The notes below the pieces were generated by a model. That model was not told where the DNA came from and ran no database searches. It saw only the letters and a program-made list of their open reading frames with translations. From NCBI RefSeq assembly GCF_000190755.2, contig NZ_JH109153.1:677442-741441 (forward strand): a stretch of DNA of 64,000 nucleotides, in the 5' to 3' direction. Position numbers and translations under genes: made by a program. This document shows positions 1 through 7,821 of the stretch, one piece after another (positions within the stretch are counted from its first letter, which is position 1; every line of letters begins with the position of its first letter). This stretch comes from Methylobacter tundripaludum SV96 (GTDB lineage: Bacteria; Pseudomonadota; Gammaproteobacteria; Methylococcales; Methylomonadaceae).

Positions 1-2
1 CG

Positions 3-614
3 GTCAAGCAAGAGCCGGAACAGCCATCGCTGGAAAGCATGAACGAAAACCTCGCGCGCCCGGAAGTGCTGCTCGGTTCCACTTACAAGATCAAAACGCC
101 GCAGTCGGAGCATGCGCTGTACATCACCATCAACGACATGATCCTGAATGCCGGAACCGCCCACGAAGAGCGTCGGCCATACGAAATCTTCATCAACTCC
201 AAAAACATGGAGCATTTCCAGTGGGTGTTGGCGCTGACCCGTCTAATCTCGGCGGTATTCCGCAAAGGCGGCGACGCCTGCTTCCTGGTCGAAGAAATGA
301 AAGCGGTATTCGACCCGCACGGCGGCTACTTCAAAAAAGGCGGCGTGTTCATGCCGTCGCTGGTCGCCGAAATCGGCTACGCGATCGAATCGCATTTGAA
401 ACACATCGGCATGATCAAACCGGAAAAAATGACCGATCACCAAAAGAATTTTCTTGATGAAAAGCGCAAGGAGTTTGAAGCCCAGCATGGGGAGTCGGAG
501 GGACAGGCGTTTCCTGAAAAGGCCGTGCTTTGTAATAAGTGCAGCACTAAGGCTATGGTTTTGATGGATGGGTGTATGACTTGTTTGAATTGTGGGGAGA
601 GTAAGTGTGGGTGA
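3..614 (+). CDS. nrdJ: Class II (adenosylcobalamin-dependent) ribonucleotide reductase, C-terminal part
   Basis: Partial gene: the reading frame is open to the left edge, so the true start lies outside the window and the ATG at 39 is probably internal. The visible 204 residues match the C-terminal region of NrdJ-type reductases, which reduce ribonucleotides to deoxyribonucleotides with B12 in the cytoplasm. Supporting motifs are HALYITINDM, RRPYEIFINSKNMEH, a FRKGGDACFLVEE segment and a cysteine-rich tail (CNKC...CMTCLNCG...KCG) typical of the redox/zinc tail that re-reduces the active site. Some bacteria split NrdJ into two chains (NrdJa/NrdJb), and whether this is a split or a single-chain enzyme cannot be seen here. 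The next gene starts inside its 3' end. Confidence 0.85.
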   Translation, partial: VKQEPEQPSLESMNENLARPEVLLGSTYKIKTPQSEHALYITINDMILNAGTAHEERRPYEIFINSKNMEHFQWVLALTRLISAVFRKGGDACFLVEEMKAVFDPHGGYFKKGGVFMPSLVAEIGYAIESHLKHIGMIKPEKMTDHQKNFLDEKRKEFEAQHGESEGQAFPEKAVLCNKCSTKAMVLMDGCMTCLNCGESKCG

Positions 615-1092
615 TTGTCGAGCAAGCCTTTTTGATGCATCAGCCTTGGTCAAGGTGTTCTCTCAGGAGCCCGGCACAGAAATTGTTCGTCCGTACTTCA
701 ATTCAGAGTCCACTAAGTACACAACACCATTCTGTTTCTACGAAGCTCTTAATGTGCTCAAGGGCAAGTGGCTATACAAGAATCAGCTCACCAAAGACGA
801 ATATTTGAGTGCTGCGTATCGCCTATCCATCTGGTTTGGTGCATCTTCTCGCAAAGTTAAGGATATCGAGTTTACAGAACCAATGACGTTCGCGAAGGCA
901 AAAAGTCTTGTTGAATTAACCTCGCTAGATCTATCAGATTGTTTTCAAATTCTCAGTATCAAGGACGGCTACTTTTCACCGTTGTATAACGACTCAGCAA
1001 CCATTCTCGTTACCGCTGACAAAAATCTCTCTATTGCAGCAAGAGATCAGAGCTTGCGGGTTTGGTATCTCATGGAAGAACCTGCCCCATGA
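607..1092 (+). CDS. PIN-domain protein (VapC-like putative ribonuclease)
   Basis: A 161-residue protein with PIN-domain layout: an N-terminal LFDASALVKVF strand with the first acidic residue, a glutamate in FYEALNV, an aspartate in LDLSDCFQI and a late TADKNL motif. That gives the four acidic positions expected of a metal-dependent PIN nuclease. I prefer the GTG at 607 because a purine-rich GGGGAGA at 594-600 is spaced about six bases before it; a GTG at 592 is also in frame and would overlap the preceding reductase more. Either start lies inside the nrdJ 3' end, so the two may be translationally coupled. VapC toxins normally have an antitoxin gene directly upstream, and none is visible here. 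It could be an orphan or a non-toxin PIN nuclease. Substrate unknown. Confidence 0.75.
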   Translation: MGDCRASLFDASALVKVFSQEPGTEIVRPYFNSESTKYTTPFCFYEALNVLKGKWLYKNQLTKDEYLSAAYRLSIWFGASSRKVKDIEFTEPMTFAKAKSLVELTSLDLSDCFQILSIKDGYFSPLYNDSATILVTADKNLSIAARDQSLRVWYLMEEPAP

Positions 1093-1220
1093 TTTGGAAT
1101 AGCTAAGCTCCCAAGCGGGGTGGGGTTTGCAACCCCGCTCCTAACGTTTGTGCGATGCCAAGCGCTTCACTTAAGCAACATAAACGCTTCGAACGAGGCA
1201 ATACAGGAAATGTTTACGCT

Positions 1221-1326
1221 GGTTCCCAAGCTCCAGCTTGGGAACCCAGTTGACGAAGCTCCAGCTTCGTGAGACGGGAAGCTGGAGCTTCCCGCACTGA
1301 ATTCCCAAGCTGGAGCTTGGGAACTA
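1221..1326. repeat. Array of four hairpins sharing one core palindrome
   Basis: Four successive perfect or near-perfect palindromes at about 1221-1246, 1252-1271, 1276-1293 and 1302-1323. All are built around AAGCTCCAGCTT or its inverted-loop form AAGCTGGAGCTT, with different outer stem bases (ttccc/gggaa, cg/cg, ggg/ccc). Related palindromes occur near 2226-2250 and 4498-4520. They look like REP-type intergenic elements and could end or stabilise transcripts. Confidence 0.75.
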
Positions 1327-1353
1327 GCGCTCACTAAAACCCTTAACTTAATG
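1302..1353 (+). repeat. Inverted-repeat arm A (partner at 4469-4520)
   Basis: A 52-base segment whose reverse complement recurs at 4469-4520. The only differences I see are one base in the A/G tract and the two loop bases of the hairpin. It includes the last hairpin of the array and runs into the start of the 190-bp repeat. Confidence 0.8.
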
Positions 1354-1529
1354 GCAGTCCCGTAGGCCGGAATAAGCCGGTTCGAGCGGCAGCGAAAACC
1401 GGTGTTTCCGGCAAACATCATCCAAATTCGCCGGCAACACCACCTCGCGCTACGCGCTTGGATGGTCTTATTCCGGCCTACGCCTATTCCCTCCGAAAGC
1501 TCCGGTACACTCGGCGCGGCATATGGGAT
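1342..1529 (+). repeat. About 190-bp dispersed repeat, copy 1 (MITE/REP-like)
   Basis: Recurs in the same orientation at 3753-3943 with a few mismatches. It carries an exact 15-bp inverted pair, GTAGGCCGGAATAAG at 1362-1376 and its complement at 1467-1481, so the central 120 bp can fold into a long stem-loop. It has no transposase and no credible reading frame. Size and terminal inverted repeats fit a non-autonomous mobile element or a large REP/BIME. Confidence 0.8.
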
Positions 1530-1597
1530 GAGGCTGTATGATGCATCGGGCGACCGAAAAAAGTGAACTATAGGCAAAAAACCGACGAGGAGAGTGT

Positions 1598-1978
1598 ATG
1601 ACCAAAGATAACGTAGCCCACTGGGCGCTGACACATCCCCTAGCGCCGATCCATGTGGATTGCGCTACCGCCGTAATGCTGAAAATTCTCGACGGCAAAT
1701 GCAAAATGCGGTCAGAGGAAAAGCGGGTAATGGAACTGCTTTACGACGAAGTGAAGACACAACCCGGCCATCTGCTGAATACGGCACTCCACCTGTTGAT
1801 TGCGCAAGCCCGTGAGCATCCCGATGAAGCAACGAAAAACATTATCTACGAAAAACGCCTGCTGGCCGAAACGGCTATCTCCCGGCCAGTGATGAAAGGC
1901 TTTAAAGCCATGATCCGGCAGGAGGGTTTGCTCGTCGTTGCCGTGGACGGCGAAGAGGATACCTCGGACGCCACATAA
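1598..1978 (+). CDS. Conserved-looking hypothetical protein
   Basis: A 126-residue soluble protein that I do not recognise. The ATG at 1598 has a good ribosome-binding site (GAGGAGAG, about 6 bases upstream). The middle is predicted helical (residues about 35-75, rich in Leu, Glu and Lys) and the C-terminus is acidic (DGEEDTSDAT). No signal peptide, transmembrane segment or metal motif is visible. It is isolated, with repeat-rich DNA on both sides, and lies between the two direct copies of the 190-bp repeat, so it may travel with that segment. Its function is open. Confidence 0.55.
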   Translation: MTKDNVAHWALTHPLAPIHVDCATAVMLKILDGKCKMRSEEKRVMELLYDEVKTQPGHLLNTALHLLIAQAREHPDEATKNIIYEKRLLAETAISRPVMKGFKAMIRQEGLLVVAVDGEEDTSDAT

Positions 1979-2055
1979 GAAATAGCAAATCCGGGGGCAG
2001 GTCTTTCTCGTTCCCACGCACTGCGCTAATTGTTATACACAAGTATTTTAAAGCA

Positions 2056-2106
2056 CGTCATTCCGGCAGGGATTGCCGGACCCGTTAGAGCGCGTAGCGA
2101 ATCCAG
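2056..2106 (+). repeat. 51-bp inverted-repeat arm B (partner at 4598-4648)
   Basis: The reverse complement of these 51 bases recurs without a mismatch at 4598-4648, 2.5 kb away. The unit itself contains a short palindrome (CCGGCAGGGATTGCCGG). The rest of 1979-2339 holds only related intergenic repeats and no supported gene. Confidence 0.85.
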
Positions 2107-2165
2107 AACACAGGGATGTGAAACTGCCGACTGGCACCTCGCGTTGATCAAACACCTGTTTCCGC

Positions 2166-2219
2166 ATTCCCACGCGCTGCGTGGGAATGCGGTATGGGAC
2201 GCGATGCGTCCTGTATTTT
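2166..2219 (+). repeat. Double-hairpin intergenic repeat, copy 1
   Basis: Two adjacent palindromes: TTCCCACGCGCTGCGTGGGAA at 2167-2187 (perfect except for the central base), then GGACGCGATGCGTCC near 2197-2211. The same pair in the same order recurs at 3994-4045 and 4362-4415 with scattered changes, which mainly keep the second stem. Another palindrome (ttcccaatctggagattgggaa) follows at about 2227-2248. Confidence 0.75.
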
Positions 2220-2339
2220 ACGCGGGTTCCCAATCTGGAGATTGGGAACCCGGAAGAAAAAGCTCTAGCTTCGCGAATGCCCAAGCTTTTTAATCATGCC
2301 CCCATGATTCAGCGTTATTGGTGTTTATCTCCGAAAATC

Positions 2340-3083
2340 TCAGTCATGGCTGCTGGATTCTTCATCTATTGGATGTCCACTAAGGGTCTTGCGGCCTGTG
2401 AACATTGCAGAAATGATGCTGCCACCTTCGCGCATATCAGTAATTATGACCGCTGCAACGTGCAATACAACGGCCGCAACCAGAAAATAAAAGCTATACA
2501 AATGTATTACGGCAATAGGCTTGCGAAAAGCACGCATGCTCTGGTAAACAGTTTCATCATACATGGCCGGTGCATAGGGGACTAACGTATCGGGCGCGAT
2601 ACCCGGTGCGGCCACCCACTGCGCTATCCAATGCCCGAAAGGCGGGAGAAATAAATCGGTGCCCGCCAGCACCAACCCCGTGACTGCCTGAAGGGTGATC
2701 AGGAGAAACAGCACGGCGGCTCCCAAGCGTCCTGCCGGATTGTGCCCGATATACTGCTCAGGGTGGCCGGAGAAAAATGCGACGACATAGTTGCGCAATG
2801 CATGAAAGTATCCCTTGCCGCCCGGAAGCACTGCCCTCAACTTCGCGTAGCGATTACCTAAAAAGGCCCAAATAAAGCGCCAAATCAGGTTGATGCAAAA
2901 CACATAGCCGATCCACGCGTGGATTGTCTTGATTTTTATCTTTCCTGCATTCGAGACGTCAAGACTGCTAGCATTTAGGATAACCAGACCGACACCCATA
3001 AGCGCAAGAACACACAGCACATTAATCCAATGAAACCAACGGGTACCTGCATCCCAAACGGGGGACGATTTGAGATCTGCCAT
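2340..3083 (-). CDS. Cytochrome b561 / Ni-Fe hydrogenase-type cytochrome b
   Basis: A 247-residue integral membrane protein with about four or five hydrophobic helices. It is a diheme-type b cytochrome that would pass electrons between quinone and a partner redox protein in the inner membrane. Supporting features are RWFHWINVLCVLALMGVG near the N-terminus, TIHAWIGYVF with a histidine, IWRF, and VIHLYSFYFLVAAVVLHV with two histidines suited to heme ligation. I chose the ATG at 3083 (MADLKSS) because AAGGAG sits just upstream; an in-frame ATG 16 codons earlier lacks this. The gene upstream on the same strand encodes a small channel-like membrane protein. The partner (a dehydrogenase, or a soluble cytochrome c) is not visible in the window. 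Confidence 0.8.
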   Translation of the reverse strand: MADLKSSPVWDAGTRWFHWINVLCVLALMGVGLVILNASSLDVSNAGKIKIKTIHAWIGYVFCINLIWRFIWAFLGNRYAKLRAVLPGGKGYFHALRNYVVAFFSGHPEQYIGHNPAGRLGAAVLFLLITLQAVTGLVLAGTDLFLPPFGHWIAQWVAAPGIAPDTLVPYAPAMYDETVYQSMRAFRKPIAVIHLYSFYFLVAAVVLHVAAVIITDMREGGSIISAMFTGRKTLSGHPIDEESSSHD

Positions 3084-3197
3084 AAGGGCGCTCCTTAAGA
3101 ATTTAAAATTATTGCCAATGTGGAAATGCAACTTCCGCTTTATCGACGTGAATCCGCCTTTTCAGGAGATTATCAGGTTCAGCGATTTTGGGCATCG

Positions 3198-3548
3198 CTA
3201 TTTCAGATCATCTTCATCAATATGAAATTTATGCAGCATTCGATGAGTTGCAGGGGCGAGTACGATGCCCATTATCGCTATAAATACCAGCCCGCTAAAA
3301 AGCGCATACCCAGAAGCAAACATTTTTGCTCCAGTCGTAGCAAGCGAATTGACAGGCCCCATTCCCCCGAGAATCATAGACGCCTCTAAAAGAGAATCAA
3401 CCCAATCAAATCCTGCTATCCAATGATAGCCTATGACACCAATAGATAAAGCAACTGCAATCAAGATGCCTGCCATCGCAACAGACGCTGCCATCCTTCT
3501 GACAAAAACTGATATCGGAGCAAGTTTTTCATATCTTCGTTCAAACAT
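3198..3548 (-). CDS. Small two-helix membrane protein, ion-channel-like
   Basis: A 116-residue protein with a hydrophobic helix at about 20-42, a re-entrant-looking stretch (SMILGGMGPV, about 57-66) and a second helix at about 80-100. A charged tail (HRMLHKFHIDEDDLK) follows. The helix-pore loop-helix order resembles two-TM potassium channels, but the usual selectivity filter TVGYG is replaced by GGMGPV, so potassium selectivity should not be assumed. It lies about 115 bp upstream of the cytochrome b gene on the same strand and may be co-transcribed with it. It could equally be an uncharacterised small membrane protein. Confidence 0.6.
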   Translation of the reverse strand: MFERRYEKLAPISVFVRRMAASVAMAGILIAVALSIGVIGYHWIAGFDWVDSLLEASMILGGMGPVNSLATTGAKMFASGYALFSGLVFIAIMGIVLAPATHRMLHKFHIDEDDLK

Positions 3549-3752
3549 CTTAGCCTCGAATTACAATGTGTAACAAGAAATTATCTAGCTCGGTATAGCT
3601 TATACAGTAGACCCGGCTGAGCAACAACATTCCTCGTTCCCACGTGCTACGTCACTGCTATTAAGTTAAGAAAAATATGTAACAAACAAATGTTAATCGA
3701 GAACTTTGTTCAATTTGCATAAGCGTAAAAGCATCGTTTTCAATGGACTGCA

Positions 3753-3943
3753 CTTAACTTAATGGCAGTCCCGTAGGCCGGAATAAGCCGGTTCGAGCGG
3801 CTGCGAAAACCGGTGTTTCCGACAAACGCCTCCCCAATTCGCCGGAAACGCCACCTCGCGCTACGCGCTTGGATGGTCTTATTCCGGCCTACGCCTATTC
3901 CCGCCGGAAGCTCCGGTACGGCACTCGGCGCGGCATACGGGAT
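3753..3943 (+). repeat. About 190-bp dispersed repeat, copy 2 (MITE/REP-like)
   Basis: Direct copy of 1342-1529. The 15-bp inverted pair is intact at 3773-3787 and 3878-3892. The two copies bracket about 2.2 kb holding the hypothetical gene, the cytochrome b and the channel-like protein. Confidence 0.8.
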
Positions 3944-3993
3944 TAATATCTTACCATCGGCAAATTTTCTTCGCTCCCACGCGACGATTCTCG

Positions 3994-4045
3994 TTCCCAC
4001 GCGCTGCGGGGGAATGTAGTATAGGACGCGCTGCGTCCTGTATTT
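3994..4045 (+). repeat. Double-hairpin intergenic repeat, copy 2
   Basis: Same two-palindrome unit as 2166-2219. The first stem is decayed (GGGGGAA in place of CGTGGGAA), while the second stem GGACGCGCTGCGTCC is perfect. An inverted partial copy of the first stem follows at about 4080-4096. Confidence 0.7.
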
Positions 4046-4108
4046 ATATGACCTATTGTAGTTGGGTACATGACTGTATTCCCACGCAGCGCGTGGAAAC
4101 GAGACAAC

Positions 4109-4130
4109 AAAAAGGCTGCACCTTTTTATT
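4109..4130 (+). terminator. Terminator-like hairpin
   Basis: AAAAAGG, then CTGCA, then CCTTTTTATTTTTAT: a seven-base stem with a five-base loop followed by a T-rich tract. The stem is largely A-T, so it is weak. No gene on the + strand ends near it. Confidence 0.4.
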
Positions 4131-4361
4131 TTTATGGCTTTGATTGCTCAACTCAAGAGCAAAGGTGATACCGTCAGGTGATAATTCAGGATCGATCACA
4201 AAAGAAAAAAGAATTTAAAGCTTTTGAGATGTCAAAAGTAAAACGATTTAAAGCATTAAATAGCCCGGAAGCGTGGCTGGCGTTACTTAAACTGTCTACG
4301 GTCGATCGACAACAGCCACCTGAAACCAATTCCCTGTAGGCCTGAATAAACCTGTTTCCTC

Positions 4362-4415
4362 GCTCCCGCGGGCTACGTAGGAATGCATTATGGGACGCGT
4401 TGCGTCCTGTGTTTG
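4362..4415 (+). repeat. Double-hairpin intergenic repeat, copy 3
   Basis: Third copy of the unit seen at 2166 and 3994. The second palindrome (GGACGCGTTGCGTCC) is conserved while the first has diverged. Confidence 0.65.
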
Positions 4416-4468
4416 TGTGCTTTGTATCTTGGAGCATAGTTGATCCTCAACTCGCGGCGCGCCACGGT

Positions 4469-4520
4469 CATTAAGTTAAGGATTTTAGTGAGCGCTAGTT
4501 CCCAAGCTGGAGCTTGGGAA
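4469..4520 (-). repeat. Inverted-repeat arm A' (partner at 1302-1353)
   Basis: Reverse complement of 1302-1353 with about three differences. It includes the AAGCTGGAGCTT palindrome. Confidence 0.8.
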
Positions 4521-4597
4521 CTAGCATAACCCGTCATACCTGCCGGGAAGCGAGTATCCAACGCCATGGATGGCGAGCTTAAATACGTCCATGTAGT

Positions 4598-4648
4598 CTG
4601 GATTCGCTACGCGCTCTAACGGGTCCGGCAATCCCTGCCGGAATGACG
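4598..4648 (-). repeat. 51-bp inverted-repeat arm B' (partner at 2056-2106)
   Basis: Exact reverse complement of 2056-2106 over 51 bases. It sits 67 bp beyond the ftsH stop codon. Confidence 0.85.
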
Positions 4649-4714
4649 GTCTTCCCACAGACTTGTGTAAAGATGAACGCGGCGCGTGGGAACGAGATAA
4701 AGAAAAAATCCCTC

Positions 4715-6667
4715 TCAACGCCCAAGCAACTCAAGCATTTCGTCCCTGCTAATCACTTCTTTCTCTTGTAGCAAATTAGCCAGTTTTTCCAATGCAGGCC
4801 TGTTTGCGGTGATGATTTCACGCGCACGTGTTTCAGCTTCTTCGACCAGCGCCATTATCTCGGTATCGATAAGCCGGGCTGTCTCATCGCTGTAATTGCG
4901 ATACTCTGAAACTTCTGTTTCCAAAAACTGGAGTTGCTGGCGTTTGCCGTACGTCAACGGCCCCATTTTTTTGCTCATGCCCAAATTACAGACCATGCTG
5001 CGGGCAATCTCGCTGGCTTTTTCCAGGTCATTCTGGGCGCCGGTTGAGATGCTTCCCAAGACGATCTCTTCGGATATGCGTCCGCCCAGCAAAATGGCCA
5101 ATTGATCTTTAAGTTCATCTTCGGTCGATAAGAACTTTTCCTCTACCGGCAATTGCAAGGTAAAGCCCAATGCCGATACGCCGCGCGGAATGATGGAGAT
5201 TTTATGCACCGGTTGTCCGGTCGGCACATGCTCGGCGACCATCGCGTGTCCTGCTTCGTGGAAAGCTACCCGGCGCTTTTCCTCGGGGTTTAAAACCCGG
5301 TTCTTCTTTTCCGGCCCGGCCAATATCCGGTCGATCGCCGACTCGAAGTCTTCTCTTTCGACCTTATCGTGACCGACCCGCGTCGCCATAATCGCCGCCT
5401 CATTGGCTATATTGGCAAGGTCCGCACCCACCAAGCCCGGCGTACGCTTGGCGACGATGGACAGGTCGATGTCTTCAGCCAGCGTCAGTCCTTTGGTATG
5501 CAATTTAAGAATCTCGATACGATCCCGCAAATCCGGCTTATCAACCACAATCTGGCGGTCGAAACGCCCGGAGCGCAACAGCGCTTTATCAAGCACTTCA
5601 GGGCGATTGGTTGCCGCCATCACGACTACCCCGACCGAGGGATCAAAACCGTCCATTTCGGTCAGCAGCTGGTTCAAGGTCTGTTCGCGCTCGTCATGAC
5701 CGCCGATCATCACCGGACCGCCACGGGTGCGGCCAATGGCGTCGAGTTCATCAATAAATATGATGCAGGGCGCTTGATTCCGCGCCTGTTCAAACAGTTC
5801 ACGCACTCTGGCAGCGCCCACGCCGACAAACAGCTCAATAAATTCAGATCCGCTGATGTTAAAGAACGGCACCTGCGCTTCCCCTGAAACAGCGCGCGCC
5901 AGCAGGGTTTTTCCGGTTCCGGGCGGCCCCACGATCAACACACCTTTGGGCATGCGTCCGCCTAATTTCTGGAATTTTTCCGGTGTTCTTAGAAAATCGA
6001 TGGACTCGTTAAGTTCCTGTTTGGCGCTATCGGCACCGGCCACATCATCAAAGGTAATCTTGGCCTGGGTGTCCTGATGTATGTGAATTTTGTTACCCAA
6101 ATTAAGAAAAGACTGCGCGCCACCGGCCGCAGTGCGACGCATAACCCATGACCAGATAAGCACCAGGATTAGCATCGGGATGATCCAGTTGAAAAACAGA
6201 TTGGTTAGCCAGTTCTCGCTGCTTCTGACCACAAAATCAACTTTGTTCTGCTCCATCATTTGGGCAAGATCATTTTGCCACAGCGGAATCGTCATGAAAT
6301 TTTTGGCCGGCTGTTTCGGATCGTCAGACTTGATAACGCCGGTAATATACCGCTCGGTTACCACCGCCTTGTCGATTTTTGCCTCTTTGACCAGCTTAAT
6401 AAACTGGCTGTAGGGGATTTCATCGCGCTGCACTTCCTGAACACTATTAATAAAAGTCAGCAGCAGGATGAATAACATCACAAAGAAAAAAAACTTTCTT
6501 TGTTTGGAACCGGCGCTACTTTGATCCGACGGTTTATTGAGCTCCTTCTCCGGCCCCCGTTTGGATAAATAATTTAAACCAGTCATCAATAATTTTTTCA
6601 GGTAGATGAAGAAATTACCCAACAATGTGAGCGCCGTTTTAAAAATAGTGTTCTTTGAATCACCCAT
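4715..6667 (-). CDS. ftsH: ATP-dependent zinc metalloprotease FtsH
   Basis: A 650-residue inner-membrane AAA+ protease that extracts and degrades membrane and regulatory proteins. Order of parts: a basic N-terminal extension (1-55), TM1 at about 58-76, a periplasmic FtsH_ext domain starting at [10 protein letters not shown]2 at about 160-180, and the AAA+ module with Walker A GPPGTGKT near residue 244 and Walker [11 protein letters not shown]. The Arg finger region reads [10 protein letters not shown], with Ser where FtsH usually has Pro. The M41 protease follows, with HEAGH near 468 and the third zinc ligand in GAQNDLEKA. The N-terminal extension of about 55 residues is longer than in E. coli FtsH, and the chromosomal neighbourhood is not the usual rlmE-ftsH one, so this may be a second paralogue. 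Its start overlaps the end of the upstream M41-like gene by 8 nt, suggesting coupled translation. Confidence 0.93.
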   Translation of the reverse strand: MGDSKNTIFKTALTLLGNFFIYLKKLLMTGLNYLSKRGPEKELNKPSDQSSAGSKQRKFFFFVMLFILLLTFINSVQEVQRDEIPYSQFIKLVKEAKIDKAVVTERYITGVIKSDDPKQPAKNFMTIPLWQNDLAQMMEQNKVDFVVRSSENWLTNLFFNWIIPMLILVLIWSWVMRRTAAGGAQSFLNLGNKIHIHQDTQAKITFDDVAGADSAKQELNESIDFLRTPEKFQKLGGRMPKGVLIVGPPGTGKTLLARAVSGEAQVPFFNISGSEFIELFVGVGAARVRELFEQARNQAPCIIFIDELDAIGRTRGGPVMIGGHDEREQTLNQLLTEMDGFDPSVGVVVMAATNRPEVLDKALLRSGRFDRQIVVDKPDLRDRIEILKLHTKGLTLAEDIDLSIVAKRTPGLVGADLANIANEAAIMATRVGHDKVEREDFESAIDRILAGPEKKNRVLNPEEKRRVAFHEAGHAMVAEHVPTGQPVHKISIIPRGVSALGFTLQLPVEEKFLSTEDELKDQLAILLGGRISEEIVLGSISTGAQNDLEKASEIARSMVCNLGMSKKMGPLTYGKRQQLQFLETEVSEYRNYSDETARLIDTEIMALVEEAETRAREIITANRPALEKLANLLQEKEVISRDEMLELLGR

Positions 6668-7394
6668 TGTGATGATGCCTTGCTACGCTTCTCCGATTTT
6701 GAAAATGATCGACAGACTGATCAAGCATTGAAACAATCTCTTCACAGTCAATAATGTTTTTACTTCCGCCACGAATATATTCAGCCAGTTGAGTGATTGC
6801 CGCCCAGTTTGCATCGTTATTTACAAAGTCAAATGCGATGCTGAACAACTCATCCAATTTTTCATCTCTTTGTTGTTTATCGGTAGAGAAGCTTTGTAAA
6901 TACTCGTTAGCCAAGGCAAGATCTGAACTGCCGCCATAGTTTTTTAAAGCTTTCAGATTAACTAATTGATGATTGAATAGCTCATCATCAGTTTCGGCGA
7001 CATGCTTGGCTTCAGCCAGAGGCCCGATCAGCAGATTAATAATATCCGCCTCAAAAGCCGTCGTGTAATCCTTTACCAATTGCATCATTGCGTCATTGTG
7101 TTTGGTTAATTCACGCACCAGGCTATCAATAGAGGGCGGCAACGATTCGATTAACCGGCCTCCTTCCACTCGTGCAATACAATCGTCATGGGTTGTCTGG
7201 TAAGCCATGACATCGGCGTCGGTCACGCCGCCCATATCCTTAAAAATAATCTTAAAAAAAACCGGCGGCAGCTTTCTGGCTTTGTTATTTAAATGAATGC
7301 CCGCCGCATGTCCCGCTTCATGAAAAGCAACACGTTGTTTATGCTCTGTTAATTTATCCAGGTCGAGTACCTCGATTATCTTGTTTCGTTTCAT
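6660..7394 (-). CDS. Stand-alone M41-like (HEAGH) metalloprotease-type protein without AAA+ domain
   Basis: A 244-residue protein whose N-terminal part reads [15 protein letters not shown], nearly identical in pattern to the FtsH zinc site ([15 protein letters not shown] in the neighbouring gene). It also has a later GPLAEAKHV and a [12 protein letters not shown] stretch, where FtsH places its third zinc-binding aspartate. No Walker A or B motif and no transmembrane helix are present, so it would be a soluble, ATPase-less M41-type domain. I chose the ATG at 7394 (MKRNKIIEV) because the longer frame upstream runs through the DUF2934 gene. The gene overlaps ftsH by 8 nt, so the two are probably one transcript. 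It may be an FtsH partner or regulator, or an independent peptidase. Function is inferred from the motif only. Confidence 0.65.
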   Translation of the reverse strand: MKRNKIIEVLDLDKLTEHKQRVAFHEAGHAAGIHLNNKARKLPPVFFKIIFKDMGGVTDADVMAYQTTHDDCIARVEGGRLIESLPPSIDSLVRELTKHNDAMMQLVKDYTTAFEADIINLLIGPLAEAKHVAETDDELFNHQLVNLKALKNYGGSSDLALANEYLQSFSTDKQQRDEKLDELFSIAFDFVNNDANWAAITQLAEYIRGGSKNIIDCEEIVSMLDQSVDHFQNRRSVARHHHNG

Positions 7395-7440
7395 AATTAA
7401 ATACCCTAGCTTTAAGTCAATATCATTGTGATCTGAGAAA

Positions 7441-7638
7441 TTATTCGACGTCCTGAAACCAATAGAAGTATTGATTTTTAATTTCTGACTCGGCCTCCAG
7501 CCAGTCTTCCATTTCATGCCCAACCACAAACCCCCTTTTTTCAGCTTTGCAGTAAGCGCGTTCTGCAATCATTTTTTGAAGTTCTTCCCTATCAATAACC
7601 CTCTTATTTGACTTTTGCACTGAATTAAAATCGGCCAC
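7441..7638 (-). CDS. DUF2934 family small protein
   Basis: A 65-residue protein with the DUF2934 pattern IAERAYCKAEKRGF, then GHEMEDWLEAESEI. These are short helical proteins of unknown role, common in proteobacteria. The GTG start at 7638 is preceded by a G-rich Shine-Dalgarno (GGGGGGTGAG). It lies 46 bp upstream of the M41-like gene and reads toward ftsH, so it may head that operon. No catalytic residues are evident. Confidence 0.75.
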   Translation of the reverse strand: MADFNSVQKSNKRVIDREELQKMIAERAYCKAEKRGFVVGHEMEDWLEAESEIKNQYFYWFQDVE

Positions 7639-7821
7639 AATCTCACCCCCCGCGCGCTCCGAAGGAATATCCCCCGTATCTTCATTCTATGTACAAAGAG
7701 ATAGCGGAACAATTGGTATAAATACGTATTGATTCTAACATTAAAAATGAGTCGATAATAAGCTATATAAATACCTCTGTCTTTTTTATAGCGTCATGAG
7801 CCTGTTAAACCCTGAAAGACA

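Larger units (their letters stand above)
3549..4714. other. Gene-free, repeat-filled intergenic region
   Basis: About 1.2 kb without a supported gene. It contains a second 190-bp repeat copy, two double-hairpin copies, a terminator-like hairpin, and the two inverted-repeat arms that pair with 1302-1353 and 2056-2106. Short open frames here coincide with repeats and have no ribosome-binding sites. The part from about 4130 to 4300 is AT-rich and I see nothing definite in it. Confidence 0.7.

Noticed and set aside
1167..1704. Minus-strand frames over the first 190-bp repeat
   Set aside because: They are read out of repeat sequence, and the same frame recurs at 3740-4000 with the second repeat copy; there is no ribosome-binding site or conserved motif.
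2030..2585. Short frames in both directions in the 2.0-2.6 kb region
   Set aside because: They coincide with palindromic repeats or with the cytochrome b gene on the other strand.
7395..7568. Longer 302-residue version of the M41-like protein
   Set aside because: The extra N-terminus runs antiparallel in composition through the DUF2934 coding region in another frame; the ATG at 7394 fits the domain start.
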